A program made the position numbers and the translations under genes. The notes below the pieces were generated by a model. It did no database searches, was not told the DNA's origin, and saw only the letters and a list, made by a program, of their open reading frames with translations. A DNA stretch of 64,000 nucleotides from Alistipes senegalensis JC50 (GTDB lineage Bacteria; Bacteroidota; Bacteroidia; Bacteroidales; Rikenellaceae), in contig NZ_CP102252.1 in NCBI RefSeq assembly GCF_025145645.1, forward strand, positions 3,348,001-3,412,000, in the 5' to 3' direction. Of this stretch, positions 42,683 through 50,956 are shown piece after piece; position 1 is the first letter of the stretch; the number at the start of each line of letters is the position of its first letter.

Positions 42683-42716
42683 CCCGCAGCCGTCGCCGAT
42701 ACGACTGCGAGTTTTT
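42680..42716. terminator. Terminator-like hairpin after the redox operon
   Basis: AAACCCGCAG (42680-42689) and CTGCGAGTTT (42705-42714) pair over 10 positions, with a T-run on the plus-strand side. It lies about 80 bases past the last gene of the minus-strand redox operon. Confidence 0.5.
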
Positions 42717-42797
42717 GCCGTTTTTCAACGGAATTTCAACGGCTTGCCGTCTCGGACCGGAACGCCGCCGGGTTTCCGTTCCGAAACGGAGTGCGGT

Positions 42798-43799
42798 TCA
42801 TCCCTTTACGGGCGATCCTCCGAACACTTCGCTCATCGGCATCGCCGCGAGGGCATCGTCTACGGCCTGCACCTGTCCGGCGGTCAGACGGATGTCGGCA
42901 GCCCCGATATTCTCCTTGAGGCGGCACAGATGGCGCGTTCCGGGAATCGGCACGATCCACGGACGTTTGTTCATCATCCACGCCAGCGCGATCTGCGACG
43001 GTGTGGCGCGGTGCTCCTCCGCCAGTCCTTCGACGAGTTCGAACAGCGTGCGGTTCCGCTCGAAACTCTCCCGGCGGAACTGGGGCATCGAGGCACGGTA
43101 GTCGGTCGCCGGATCGAACGTCGAGTCGGCCGTATAGCAGTCGGTCAGCAGCCCGTTCGCCAGCGGCGAAAAAGCCACGAAGCCCACGCCCAGCTCTTCG
43201 AGCACGGGAAACAGCGCCTCGTGCCACCGGGCCATCATCGAGTAGCGGTTCTGCACGGCCGTGACCGGACATACCGCATGGGCGCGGCGCAGATACTCCT
43301 CCGTGGCCTCCGAAATGCCCCAGTGCAGGATTTTCCCCTCGCGGATCAGGTCGGCCATTACGCCGGCCACCTCTTCGGGTGCGACCTTCGGGTCGATGCG
43401 GTGCTGGTAGTAGAGGTCTATGCGGTCTGTGCGCAGACGGCGGAGCGACCCCTCGACCGCGCGGCGGATGGTCGCCGGACGCGAATCGGGAATCACGGCA
43501 TGCGTGCCGCCCGCTTCGGGACACTCGAACGATATGCCGAATTTGGTGGCGATGACGATCCGGTCCCGAAACCGCCGCAGGGCCTCGCCCAGCAGTTCTT
43601 CGTTGTCGTGCGGCCGGTCCGGCGTGCCGTACATCTCGGCCGTGTCGAAAAAGGTATAGCCCATCTCCACGGCGTCGGCGAGCAGTTCCGTCATTTCGCC
43701 CTTGTCGGCCGGAGCGCCGTAGGCGTGGCTCATGCCCATGCAGTCCAGTCCCACGGCCGACACTCTCAATCCGCTGAGCCCCAATGTTCTGTAATACAT
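42798..43799 (-). CDS. Aldo/keto reductase, cytosolic
   Basis: A 333-residue TIM-barrel NADPH-dependent carbonyl reductase of the larger, AKR13-like type. The catalytic tetrad is complete: D52 and Y57 in FFDTAEMYG, K86 in ATKFG, H133 in YQHRID. The NADPH-phosphate-binding C-terminal block IPGTRHLCRLKENI is present. No signal peptide. It is the last gene of the five-gene redox operon, 25 bases after the iron-ADH-like gene. Substrate unknown. Confidence 0.9.
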   Translation of the reverse strand: MYYRTLGLSGLRVSAVGLDCMGMSHAYGAPADKGEMTELLADAVEMGYTFFDTAEMYGTPDRPHDNEELLGEALRRFRDRIVIATKFGISFECPEAGGTHAVIPDSRPATIRRAVEGSLRRLRTDRIDLYYQHRIDPKVAPEEVAGVMADLIREGKILHWGISEATEEYLRRAHAVCPVTAVQNRYSMMARWHEALFPVLEELGVGFVAFSPLANGLLTDCYTADSTFDPATDYRASMPQFRRESFERNRTLFELVEGLAEEHRATPSQIALAWMMNKRPWIVPIPGTRHLCRLKENIGAADIRLTAGQVQAVDDALAAMPMSEVFGGSPVKG

Positions 43800-43824
43800 C
43801 TTTGTTTCTCTCCGTTTTTCGCCG

Positions 43825-44922
43825 TTACCGTATCAGCGAGTTCATCAATTCGAAAACCTCGTTCGGGGTCAGCTCCGTCCGGCACGGGATGCTATCGACC
43901 TGTTCGCGGGTGATCTTGCCGTCGAAGTACATTTCCGCTCCGAATCCGGAAAACAGTTCGATCAGTTTTCGGGACGACTCCTCGATGGACGACCCGAACC
44001 CGAACGCATCCCGACAGTATTTTTCGACCTCTGCGGCATGATGCCTTCCCATCGCGGCGAGAAACCTCGGAAAAATGGAGGTCAGGCTTCTGCGATACGT
44101 GCTGCCGAAGAGTTTCTCGGGCAGAAATTCCAGTTCGTAGATGTCGTAAGCGAAAGGCTCCTCTTTCCCGATGCCTATCCGTGACGATGTGGAGAGCGAG
44201 GCTCCCAGCATGATAATGCCCCTCGCATCGAGGTCGTCCGGATTTTTCTGCAAGGTCCGCGTCGCTTCGAGGACGTTGCGGATGTAGGAGATTCCCGCGT
44301 CGTAGGACATTTTGTTCTTGTCGCCGAGGACACAGGCCGACAGCTGAACCAGCGTTACCAGTCCGGTGTAGGCGGTCATCTCCCGATCCAGGGTCAGCGA
44401 ATATCGGGGACAGAGAATCGCATAGTCGGCGGCGATGCCGTAGGCCGTCCCGAAATCTCCGGTTCTCGAATCGACGGCCACCGCACCCAGCCCGTTTTCG
44501 GAGCCGCTGGACGGATAAGTGGGAATCAGCGCCAGCGGAAGGTGTTCCAGCCCGTACGGATTTCTCCCTTTCACGTATTCCCAGAGGTTCGATTCGTGGT
44601 AGAAGCCCAAAGCCATCAGTTTGGCGCAGTCCATTACGCTGGCCCCTCCGACGCCGATGATCATTGTCACGCCATTGGCCCTGGCCAGCCGGATTCCCTC
44701 TTCTGTTTTTTGAAACTCCCTCGAAGCGCCTCCGTATTCCACGAAGGGGATGTTGTTTTCGGTCAGGGTCCGGACGACATCGTCGCGGCAGCCGTTGCGT
44801 TCGGCGGAGCCGCCGCCGTGGACGAACATTATTTTATGGCCTTCGGCTATTTCGAGAATGGTCTCCCGGATGTCGTTGCGGAAGAGAAGTTTCGTGTCGT
44901 TTCTGAAAATGAAGTCTTTCAT
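43825..44922 (-). CDS. Iron-containing alcohol dehydrogenase homologue lacking metal ligands
   Basis: The 365-residue protein has the fold landmarks of group III alcohol dehydrogenases: KIMFVHGGGSAERNG, the NAD(P)-binding GVGGASVMDCAK and LIPTYPSSGSENG. The four metal ligands (Asp, His, His, His) of YqhD-type enzymes appear replaced. Where D...H is expected it reads TAYTGLVTLVQLSACVLG, and the two-His region reads AYDIYELEFLPEKLFGSTYR, with Thr, Gln and Tyr at the ligand positions by my alignment. The reading frame is intact, so it is a conserved divergent protein rather than a pseudogene. It may be metal-free or use another metal. Start is 21 bases after the Fe-S aldo/keto reductase stop. 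Confidence 0.75.
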   Translation of the reverse strand: MKDFIFRNDTKLLFRNDIRETILEIAEGHKIMFVHGGGSAERNGCRDDVVRTLTENNIPFVEYGGASREFQKTEEGIRLARANGVTMIIGVGGASVMDCAKLMALGFYHESNLWEYVKGRNPYGLEHLPLALIPTYPSSGSENGLGAVAVDSRTGDFGTAYGIAADYAILCPRYSLTLDREMTAYTGLVTLVQLSACVLGDKNKMSYDAGISYIRNVLEATRTLQKNPDDLDARGIIMLGASLSTSSRIGIGKEEPFAYDIYELEFLPEKLFGSTYRRSLTSIFPRFLAAMGRHHAAEVEKYCRDAFGFGSSIEESSRKLIELFSGFGAEMYFDGKITREQVDSIPCRTELTPNEVFELMNSLIR

Positions 44923-44943
44923 CTGTCGGTCGTTTTTTCAAGT

Positions 44944-46353
44944 TCATATTCCCTGTTTCAGGCGTTCCGCGTATGCGTCGATCCGGTGCAGTTCCTTCGG
45001 GATGTCGATCCGCTGCGGACAATGGACGCTGCACTGGTTGCAGCCGATGCACCGGTTCGCCTGCCGCAGTTTCGGCACGCTGCGGTCGTATCCCACCAGA
45101 AAGGCTTGCCGGGCTTTCCGGAAGTTCGCATCCTGCGAACTCTCCGGGACGTTGCCTTCGTTCAGGCACTTGTTGTAATGGAGCAGAATGGCGGGTATGT
45201 CGAGGCCGTACGGACAGGGCATGCAGTACTTGCAGTCGTTGCAGGGGATGGTGTCGAACCGCATCATCTGCGCGGCCGTCTCTTGCAGGAACCGGAAATC
45301 GTCTTCCGTCAGCGGCTTCAGCGGAGCGTAGGTGCGCAGGTTGTCCTGCAAGTGTTCCATGCGGGTCATGCCGCTCAGCACGGTCTGCACGCCCGGCAGG
45401 CTGCCGGCGAAACGGAACGCCCACGAGGCCACGCTCATCTCCGGCTCGCGCTGCTTGAGACGGGCGACGATGGTGCCCGGCACGTTGGAGAGCCGGCCGC
45501 CCAGCAGCGGTTCCATGATGACGGCGGGAATGTTCCGTTTGCGCAGTTCGCCGTAAAGATATTCGGCGTCGGTATTCCTCGGATTGATCCGCTTGGCGTA
45601 TTTCCAGTCCAGATAGTTCAGCTGGATCTGCACGAAATCCCACTTGTATTCGTCGTGCCGCGCGAGCAGATGGTCGAACACCCGGACATCGCCGTGATAC
45701 GAAAATCCGAGGTTGCGGATGCGCCCCGCCCTGCGTTCCTCCAGCAGGAAATCGAGGATGCCGTTCTTCACATAGCGGCTCTCGAACTCCTCCATGCCGC
45801 CGCCCATGCCCACGCCGTGCAGCAGCAAATAGTCTATGTAATCCACCTGCAACTCTTTCAGCGAATTGCGGTACATGGCGACGGAGGCTTCGCGGCTCCA
45901 CGTGGCCGGGGCGAAGTTGGAGAGTTTGGTGGCGATGAAGTACTTGTCGCGCGGGTGACGGCTCAGGGCGATGCCGGTGGCGCGTTCCGACTTGCCCCGG
46001 CAATAGGCGGGCGACGTGTCGAAATAGTTCACTCCGTGGGCTATGGCATAGTCCACCAGTTCGTTCACCATCTCCTGATCTATCTCCTCGTTCCCTTCAC
46101 GGGCGCTGCGGCCGCCGACGGAAGGCAGACGCATCATGCCGAATCCCAGCAGCGACACTTTGTCGCCCGACGTCGGGTTGGTCCGGTATGTCATCCGGTC
46201 CGCAGGGATCTCCGCGGCGGATGCCGCCGATGCCCCGTCGTTCTCGCCTCCCGTGCAGGCTGTCAGTCCGGTCGCGGCCATGCCGGCGGCTCCTATCGTT
46301 TTCAGAAACTCCCGGCGGGACAGCACGTTCCTGTTTTTATTCTGGTCGTTCAT
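44944..46353 (-). CDS. Tat-exported aldo/keto reductase with two 4Fe-4S motifs
   Basis: The N-terminus has a twin-arginine motif SRREFLK (residues 12-18), a hydrophobic stretch and a lipobox LTAC (Cys33), so it should be exported folded and lipid-anchored. The TIM-barrel (about 60-345) keeps the tetrad D112, Y117, K143, H179. The C-terminal 100 residues carry CNDCKYCMPCP (about 370-380) and CIGCNQCSVHCP (435-446), a bacterial ferredoxin layout. NADPH is not expected outside the cytoplasm, so electrons probably arrive through the Fe-S clusters. Third gene of the redox operon. Confidence 0.88.
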   Translation of the reverse strand: MNDQNKNRNVLSRREFLKTIGAAGMAATGLTACTGGENDGASAASAAEIPADRMTYRTNPTSGDKVSLLGFGMMRLPSVGGRSAREGNEEIDQEMVNELVDYAIAHGVNYFDTSPAYCRGKSERATGIALSRHPRDKYFIATKLSNFAPATWSREASVAMYRNSLKELQVDYIDYLLLHGVGMGGGMEEFESRYVKNGILDFLLEERRAGRIRNLGFSYHGDVRVFDHLLARHDEYKWDFVQIQLNYLDWKYAKRINPRNTDAEYLYGELRKRNIPAVIMEPLLGGRLSNVPGTIVARLKQREPEMSVASWAFRFAGSLPGVQTVLSGMTRMEHLQDNLRTYAPLKPLTEDDFRFLQETAAQMMRFDTIPCNDCKYCMPCPYGLDIPAILLHYNKCLNEGNVPESSQDANFRKARQAFLVGYDRSVPKLRQANRCIGCNQCSVHCPQRIDIPKELHRIDAYAERLKQGI

Positions 46354-46374
46354 CTCCTTGTTGCTTGAAAGTTT

Positions 46375-47877
46375 CTACATCACGCTGTGCATCGTGTGTC
46401 CCTCCACGTAGATGGCGCTGAACGGACGCGCCGGACACAGGTTCTCGCATGCGCCGCACCCGATGCACCGCTCGGCATTGATGGCCGGAATCCGGACGGA
46501 GCTCATGTCGCCGCCGTCGGAGGGCACCATCAGGATAGCCCCCGAGGGACAATGGCGGGCGCAGTTGCCGCACTCCACACCGTCGGTCAGCGGAATGCAG
46601 TTCTTCCTGATCCATACGGCATGACCGATGCGGGTGGAGGATTTCTCCTCGACGGTGATCGGCCGGATGGCTCCCGCAGGGCAGACCTCCGAACACCTCG
46701 TGCACTCCGGACGGCAGTAGCCTCGTTCGTAGGACATTTCGGGCTGCATCAGCTTCTGCAAATCGGTCGAAGGGCGCAGCACGCCGTTGGGACAGGCCGA
46801 CACGCAAAGCTGACAGGCGGTGCAATGCTGCGCGAAACTGCGTGCGCTCCACGCTCCCGGCGGTACGATCGGCGTGGCACGCACCGGAATCTTCTTGTCC
46901 TCGATGACGGCCAGTCCGCCGTCCACCTTCTTCTCCTGCGCCTTTACCGCCGATGCGACGGCGAGCACGGCCGTCGTCGAGAGGAAGCGGCGGCGGGAGG
47001 TGTCGATCCGTTCTGCCTGCTCGGGTTTCTCCGCTGCCGGTCCGGTCGTTTTTTTCCGGCGGTATTGCAGATGCAGGGCGTCGTGTTTGCAGGCGTCCAG
47101 GCAGTCCATGCACGCCACGCAGCGGCCGTAGTCGATGCGATGGTTCTTGTAGTCGATGCAGGCGGCCTTGCAGCGGCGCGAACAGAGGCTGCAATTCCTG
47201 CACTTCTCCGCGTCGAGCACCGGACGGAACAGCGAGAAACGGGAGAAGAATCCCAGGATCGTTCCCACGGGACAGATCGTATTGCAATAGGTGCGTCCGT
47301 TCCGCCATGCCAGCACGGCCAGCACGACCAATGTCAGCGCGGCGATAACGAACGTCGGCAGGCTCTTCATCCACACCTCCGTTTCATAAAAGGCGTAGCT
47401 GTCCGCCCGCTCGGCGAAATAGGCCAGCAGATTGTTGCCCCAGCGGTACAGCGGGGCGAAAAGGTTGGAGGCGATGCGCCCGTAGGAGCTGTACGGCGCC
47501 AGCAAGGCCACGAACGAGCCGATGCCGGCGATCAAGGCGATGACGAACAGTCCCAGCACTCCGTAGCGCAGCCACTTTATTTCGGGCGAGTAGGAGAAGC
47601 GATACCGTTTTGTTTTCCGCCGCCCGCTTATCCACGACACGATGTCCTGCATCACGCCCAGCGGGCAGATGACCGAGCAGTAGACCCTGCCCAGCAGCAG
47701 CGTCAGCAGAACCAGCGCGACGATCACGCCGACATTCAGGGCGAGCAGCGCGGGCAGGAACTGGATCTTCGCCGTCCAACCCAGCCACGCATGAACCGTC
47801 CCCGTGAAGTCGAGGAACAGGGCCGTGACCGCAACGAAAAACAATACGGCAAGTGTCAGTCTTAATTTTCTCAGCAT
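46375..47877 (-). CDS. Membrane polyferredoxin: NapH-like part fused to NapG-like ferredoxin part
   Basis: About five hydrophobic helices lie in residues 5-190 with the NapH/NosR-type motifs C67xxxCP and C198xxxCP facing the cytoplasm. Two 4Fe-4S motifs follow (CRNCSLCSRRC from 226 and CVACMDCLDAC from 253). A second twin-arginine-like signal SRRRFLSTTAVLAVASAVKA occupies 294-313, and the last 180 residues hold four more Cys clusters (from 352, 388, 436 and 471), as in NapG. It looks like NapH and NapG joined in one 500-residue chain, moving electrons from quinol or cytosol to the periplasmic side. 15 bases after the flavodoxin gene. Confidence 0.85.
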   Translation of the reverse strand: MLRKLRLTLAVLFFVAVTALFLDFTGTVHAWLGWTAKIQFLPALLALNVGVIVALVLLTLLLGRVYCSVICPLGVMQDIVSWISGRRKTKRYRFSYSPEIKWLRYGVLGLFVIALIAGIGSFVALLAPYSSYGRIASNLFAPLYRWGNNLLAYFAERADSYAFYETEVWMKSLPTFVIAALTLVVLAVLAWRNGRTYCNTICPVGTILGFFSRFSLFRPVLDAEKCRNCSLCSRRCKAACIDYKNHRIDYGRCVACMDCLDACKHDALHLQYRRKKTTGPAAEKPEQAERIDTSRRRFLSTTAVLAVASAVKAQEKKVDGGLAVIEDKKIPVRATPIVPPGAWSARSFAQHCTACQLCVSACPNGVLRPSTDLQKLMQPEMSYERGYCRPECTRCSEVCPAGAIRPITVEEKSSTRIGHAVWIRKNCIPLTDGVECGNCARHCPSGAILMVPSDGGDMSSVRIPAINAERCIGCGACENLCPARPFSAIYVEGHTMHSVM

Positions 47878-47892
47878 AGCGTCTTCGGGTCG

Positions 47893-48834
47893 TTATGGTT
47901 TCTGATTGTTCGCCAGTTTGAGATCCATCAGCGAAATATGTTCGTTGCGGTATCTGGCATTGGGGTTCTTTTCCGTCCCGTCCGGGAAGGAGCCGTCTTC
48001 CGACTTGCGGAACTGAATGGCCCGCTGCGGACAGTTCTGGATGCAGGCGAAGCAGAATTCGCAGTCGCCGGAGATCCCGACGCCTTTCGATGTCAGTTCA
48101 TAGTTGCCGCGCGGACACACGTACGTACAGATTCCGCAGTCGATGCAGGCGTCGGTCACGGTGAAGCATTTTTCGCTTTTCATCAGGAAGCCCACTTCGG
48201 GATCGAGGCCGCTCCGCTGCATGAAACCCTGATGTTGCTGCCGTTCCTCCTCCGTCACGGGTTCGTGCCAATGCCGCCGGCCGCCGATGTCCGCCGTTAT
48301 CTTCTGCAAATTCTCGGGAATGTGCTTGTCTATCTTGATCTGCTCGTTCATGTCGAAGTTGGGCAGCCAGTTGTCCACCATGACGATGGTGCCGATATAG
48401 TCGAACGCATTGCCGGCCTTTCGGGATATGCGGTCCCAGATCTCCACGGCGTCGCATTTCCGTGCGCCGTAGGTCAGCACGGCGAATCTGTATCCGGCTT
48501 TCAGCCTGGCTTTCTGGATGAACTGCCGGACCATATAGGGCGGCATGTGCCCGTAGATGGGGTAGACGATGCCGATTTCGTCCGCTTCGAATTCATACTT
48601 TCCCCGTTTCACCATCTGCGGAATGCTGAGCAGTTCCGTATTCGCTCCGGCCAGCTGGCGGGCGATGTACAGGCAGTTGCCGGTTCCGGTGAAATAGAAA
48701 ATGATGCGTTTGTTCCTTCTCCCCTCGCACGATGTCAGCGAGAGCAGCCCCGAGGATGCGACCGCACCGCCGAGCACGGCGGCTCCCATGCGCTTCAAAG
48801 CATCCCGGCGGCTGATTTTATTGTCCGTACTCAT
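47893..48834 (-). CDS. Tat-type flavodoxin/ferredoxin (EFR1-like) lipoprotein
   Basis: The N-terminus has a twin-arginine motif SRRDALKRMG (residues 8-17), a hydrophobic segment and a lipobox SLTSC (Cys36). A flavodoxin-like domain follows, with the FMN phosphate loop YFTGTGNCLYIA (47-58). The C-terminal part has two 4Fe-4S motifs (CIDCGICTYVCP and CEFCFACIQNCP). This matches EFR1-type flavodoxin-ferredoxin fusions, which are usually cytoplasmic; an exported lipoprotein version is unusual. First gene of the redox operon. Confidence 0.85.
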   Translation of the reverse strand: MSTDNKISRRDALKRMGAAVLGGAVASSGLLSLTSCEGRRNKRIIFYFTGTGNCLYIARQLAGANTELLSIPQMVKRGKYEFEADEIGIVYPIYGHMPPYMVRQFIQKARLKAGYRFAVLTYGARKCDAVEIWDRISRKAGNAFDYIGTIVMVDNWLPNFDMNEQIKIDKHIPENLQKITADIGGRRHWHEPVTEEERQQHQGFMQRSGLDPEVGFLMKSEKCFTVTDACIDCGICTYVCPRGNYELTSKGVGISGDCEFCFACIQNCPQRAIQFRKSEDGSFPDGTEKNPNARYRNEHISLMDLKLANNQKP

Positions 48835-48862
48835 ATTGAATGTCTTAATATGTTGTCTTTTG

Positions 48863-48870
48863 CAAAGATA
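48863..48870 (-). promoter_or_regulatory. -7 box of the redox operon
   Basis: TATCTTTG on the minus strand, 28 bases before the start of the flavodoxin gene. No TTTG lies 19-21 bases upstream, which fits a promoter needing an activator such as the AraC protein at 41825-42631. Confidence 0.55.
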
Positions 48871-48945
48871 GAGGATGCCTCCGAGAGCGTCCTTACAGAA
48901 ATTACGGGATATGATGCGATTTTTTCGGTAGATGTCGCATATACG

Positions 48946-49893
48946 TTAATCCCGCATGGGCATTTTCCCCATCTGTTCCACCTGCTCGTAGGTGGCGTTG
49001 AAGAAACGTTTTTCTTTATTCAATCCACGCATCAGCTCCATCTCCCCGTCGGTCAGCTCGAAATCGAAAATTGCGATATTCTCTTCGATGTAATCGGGAT
49101 TCGAGGCTCCGGGTATGGCCGAGAACCCCTCCTGCATGTGCCAGCGCAGAATCACCTGCGCCGGGGTCTTGCCGTGCGCTTCAGCTATTTGCATGATCGT
49201 CGGGTCTTTCAGCAGCGCACCGTTCGACATCGCACCGCCCAGCGGGAACCAGCAGGTGATGTGGATGCCGTAGGGCTTCACCTTCTCGCGCATGGCCAGC
49301 CGCTGCGCATAGGGGTGACACTCGATCTGAAGGACGGCAGGCTTTACGCGCGATTCCGCCATGATCTTTTCGAACACCTCGTCGTTGGCGTCGAAGTTGC
49401 TGATGCCCAACGCACGCACCTTGCCCATAGCCACGGCTTTCTCCATATCGCGCCATGCACCCACGAAATCGCCCACGGGCTGGTGTACGTACAGCAGGTC
49501 GATATAATCGGTTTGCAGGCGTGCCAGCATCTTGTCGATGGCTTCCATCGTCGTGCCTTCGCCATATTCCGTCGGCCACAGCTTGCTCGTTATCCATATT
49601 TCGTTGCGCGGGATGCCGCTCTCTTTCACGGCCTCTCCGACGCCGCGTTCGTCGTTGTAGGCGTGGGCGGTGTCGATGTGCCGGTAGCCGGCCTTCAATG
49701 CCGTGAGGCACGACTGTTTGCACACCTTGTCGGAGGGTTGGAGGAACGTCCCCAGCCCGAATTGCGGCATCAGAATGCCGTTGTTGAGCTGTACCATCGG
49801 CACGCCGGCGGCAGTATGGTAAATATCCTGTGCTGAGACGGAGACGCAGGCCATCGAGGCTGCGCAGATGAACATTGCAATAACCTTTTTCAT
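48946..49893 (-). CDS. Exported aldo/keto reductase (AKR5-like)
   Basis: The 315-residue protein starts with a Sec-type signal peptide (about 1-21, ending SVSA before QD), then a short-chain AKR barrel with the complete tetrad D74 and Y79 (HIDTAHAYN), K104 (ITSKLW) and H137 (YVHQP). AKRs are normally cytosolic NADPH enzymes; a periplasmic form is odd. It lies 111 bases upstream of the redox operon on the same strand, with its own -7 box, and is divergent from another AKR. Confidence 0.87.
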   Translation of the reverse strand: MKKVIAMFICAASMACVSVSAQDIYHTAAGVPMVQLNNGILMPQFGLGTFLQPSDKVCKQSCLTALKAGYRHIDTAHAYNDERGVGEAVKESGIPRNEIWITSKLWPTEYGEGTTMEAIDKMLARLQTDYIDLLYVHQPVGDFVGAWRDMEKAVAMGKVRALGISNFDANDEVFEKIMAESRVKPAVLQIECHPYAQRLAMREKVKPYGIHITCWFPLGGAMSNGALLKDPTIMQIAEAHGKTPAQVILRWHMQEGFSAIPGASNPDYIEENIAIFDFELTDGEMELMRGLNKEKRFFNATYEQVEQMGKMPMRD

Positions 49894-49925
49894 ATCTCTC
49901 GATCCGTTTTAATGGTTTCTCGGCA

Positions 49926-49933
49926 CAAAATTA
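49926..49933 (-). promoter_or_regulatory. -7 box of the exported AKR gene
   Basis: TAATTTTG on the minus strand, 32 bases before the start codon; no clear -33 box. Confidence 0.45.
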
Positions 49934-50075
49934 GCGGGTCTCCTCCACAACGGACTTACAAGAAATGCGGCTTGAATTGCAATTATTCCGGTTTTTGGTA
50001 CACGGGGTTGCCTCTAACCGCAAAAACAGCAATATGAACCGAAATTTGTATAACAACGCCCGGAAAGAAAGAGCG

Positions 50076-50083
50076 TAATTTTG
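50076..50083 (+). promoter_or_regulatory. -7 box of the plus-strand AKR gene
   Basis: TAATTTTG, 33 bases before the ATG at 50117; identical in sequence to the box of the divergent AKR gene, and likewise without a good -33 box. This suggests co-regulation of the two. Confidence 0.45.
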
Positions 50084-50116
50084 CTGCCGGGAATAATCGA
50101 TCATAATAGTGAGAAT

Positions 50117-50956
50117 ATGAAAACGATCAAATTGAACAACGGCGTCGAGATGCCCCAGATGGGTTACGGCGTCTACCAGGTTTCGCCCGCCGAGTGCGAG
50201 CGCTGCGTTGCGGATGCCCTGAGCGTCGGCTACCGCATGATCGACACGGCACAGGCTTACCATAACGAAGAGGGCGTGGGCAACGCCGTGCGCCGCAGCG
50301 GCATCGACCGCGGAGAGATTTTCCTCGTGTCGAAAGTGTGGATCTCCAACTATGGGTACGAAAAGGCCAAAGCCTCCATCGACGAGAGCCTGCGCAAGTT
50401 GCAGACCGACTACATCGACCTGATGCTGCTGCACCAGCCCTTCTGCGACCGCTACGGTGCATACCGCGCATTGGAGGAGGCGTACAAGGAGGGAAAATTG
50501 CGGGCTATCGGCGTTTCGAACTTCTACCCCGACCACTTCATCGACCTGGCCAGCAATATGGAGATCGTCCCGGCGGTCAATCAGGTCGAAACGCACGTCT
50601 TCGACCAGCAGCGGGAGCCGCAGCGCATCATGGAGGAGTTCGGCACGCGCATCATGTCGTGGGGCCCGCTGGCCGAGGGCCGCAACGGCTTCTTCACGAA
50701 CCCGGTTCTTGCCGAAATCGGCAGTAAATACGGCAAGTCGGTGGCGCAGGTGGCCCTGCGCTGGCTGATTCAGCGCGGTGTCATCATCATCCCCAAATCG
50801 ACCCACATCGAGCGGATGCGGCAGAACCTCGACATCTTCGACTTCGCGCTCTCCGACGAAGACATGGCTGCCATCGCCGCACTCGACACGGGCAAGAGCC
50901 TGTTCTTCGACCACCACGACGCCGAAACGGCCCGTATGTTCATGGGATGGAGGTAA
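50117..50956 (+). CDS. Aldo/keto reductase (AKR5-like), cytosolic
   Basis: A 279-residue NADPH-dependent carbonyl reductase with the full tetrad D43 and Y48 (MIDTAQAYHN), K73 (LVSKVW) and H106 (LLHQPF), and the C-terminal cofactor block IPKSTHIERM. No signal peptide, so it is a cytosolic relative of the exported AKR across the divergent promoter. I chose the ATG at 50117; the longer opening begins inside the -7 box. Confidence 0.9.
   Translation: MKTIKLNNGVEMPQMGYGVYQVSPAECERCVADALSVGYRMIDTAQAYHNEEGVGNAVRRSGIDRGEIFLVSKVWISNYGYEKAKASIDESLRKLQTDYIDLMLLHQPFCDRYGAYRALEEAYKEGKLRAIGVSNFYPDHFIDLASNMEIVPAVNQVETHVFDQQREPQRIMEEFGTRIMSWGPLAEGRNGFFTNPVLAEIGSKYGKSVAQVALRWLIQRGVIIIPKSTHIERMRQNLDIFDFALSDEDMAAIAALDTGKSLFFDHHDAETARMFMGWR

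Noticed and set aside
43825..44922. Iron-ADH-like gene as a pseudogene
   Set aside because: The frame is intact over 365 codons with normal spacing to both operon neighbours; only the metal ligands are changed.
36453..50956. Region as an integrated mobile island
   Set aside because: Accessory in content, but no integrase, transposase, tRNA edge or direct-repeat att sites were seen, so transfer cannot be supported from the sequence alone.
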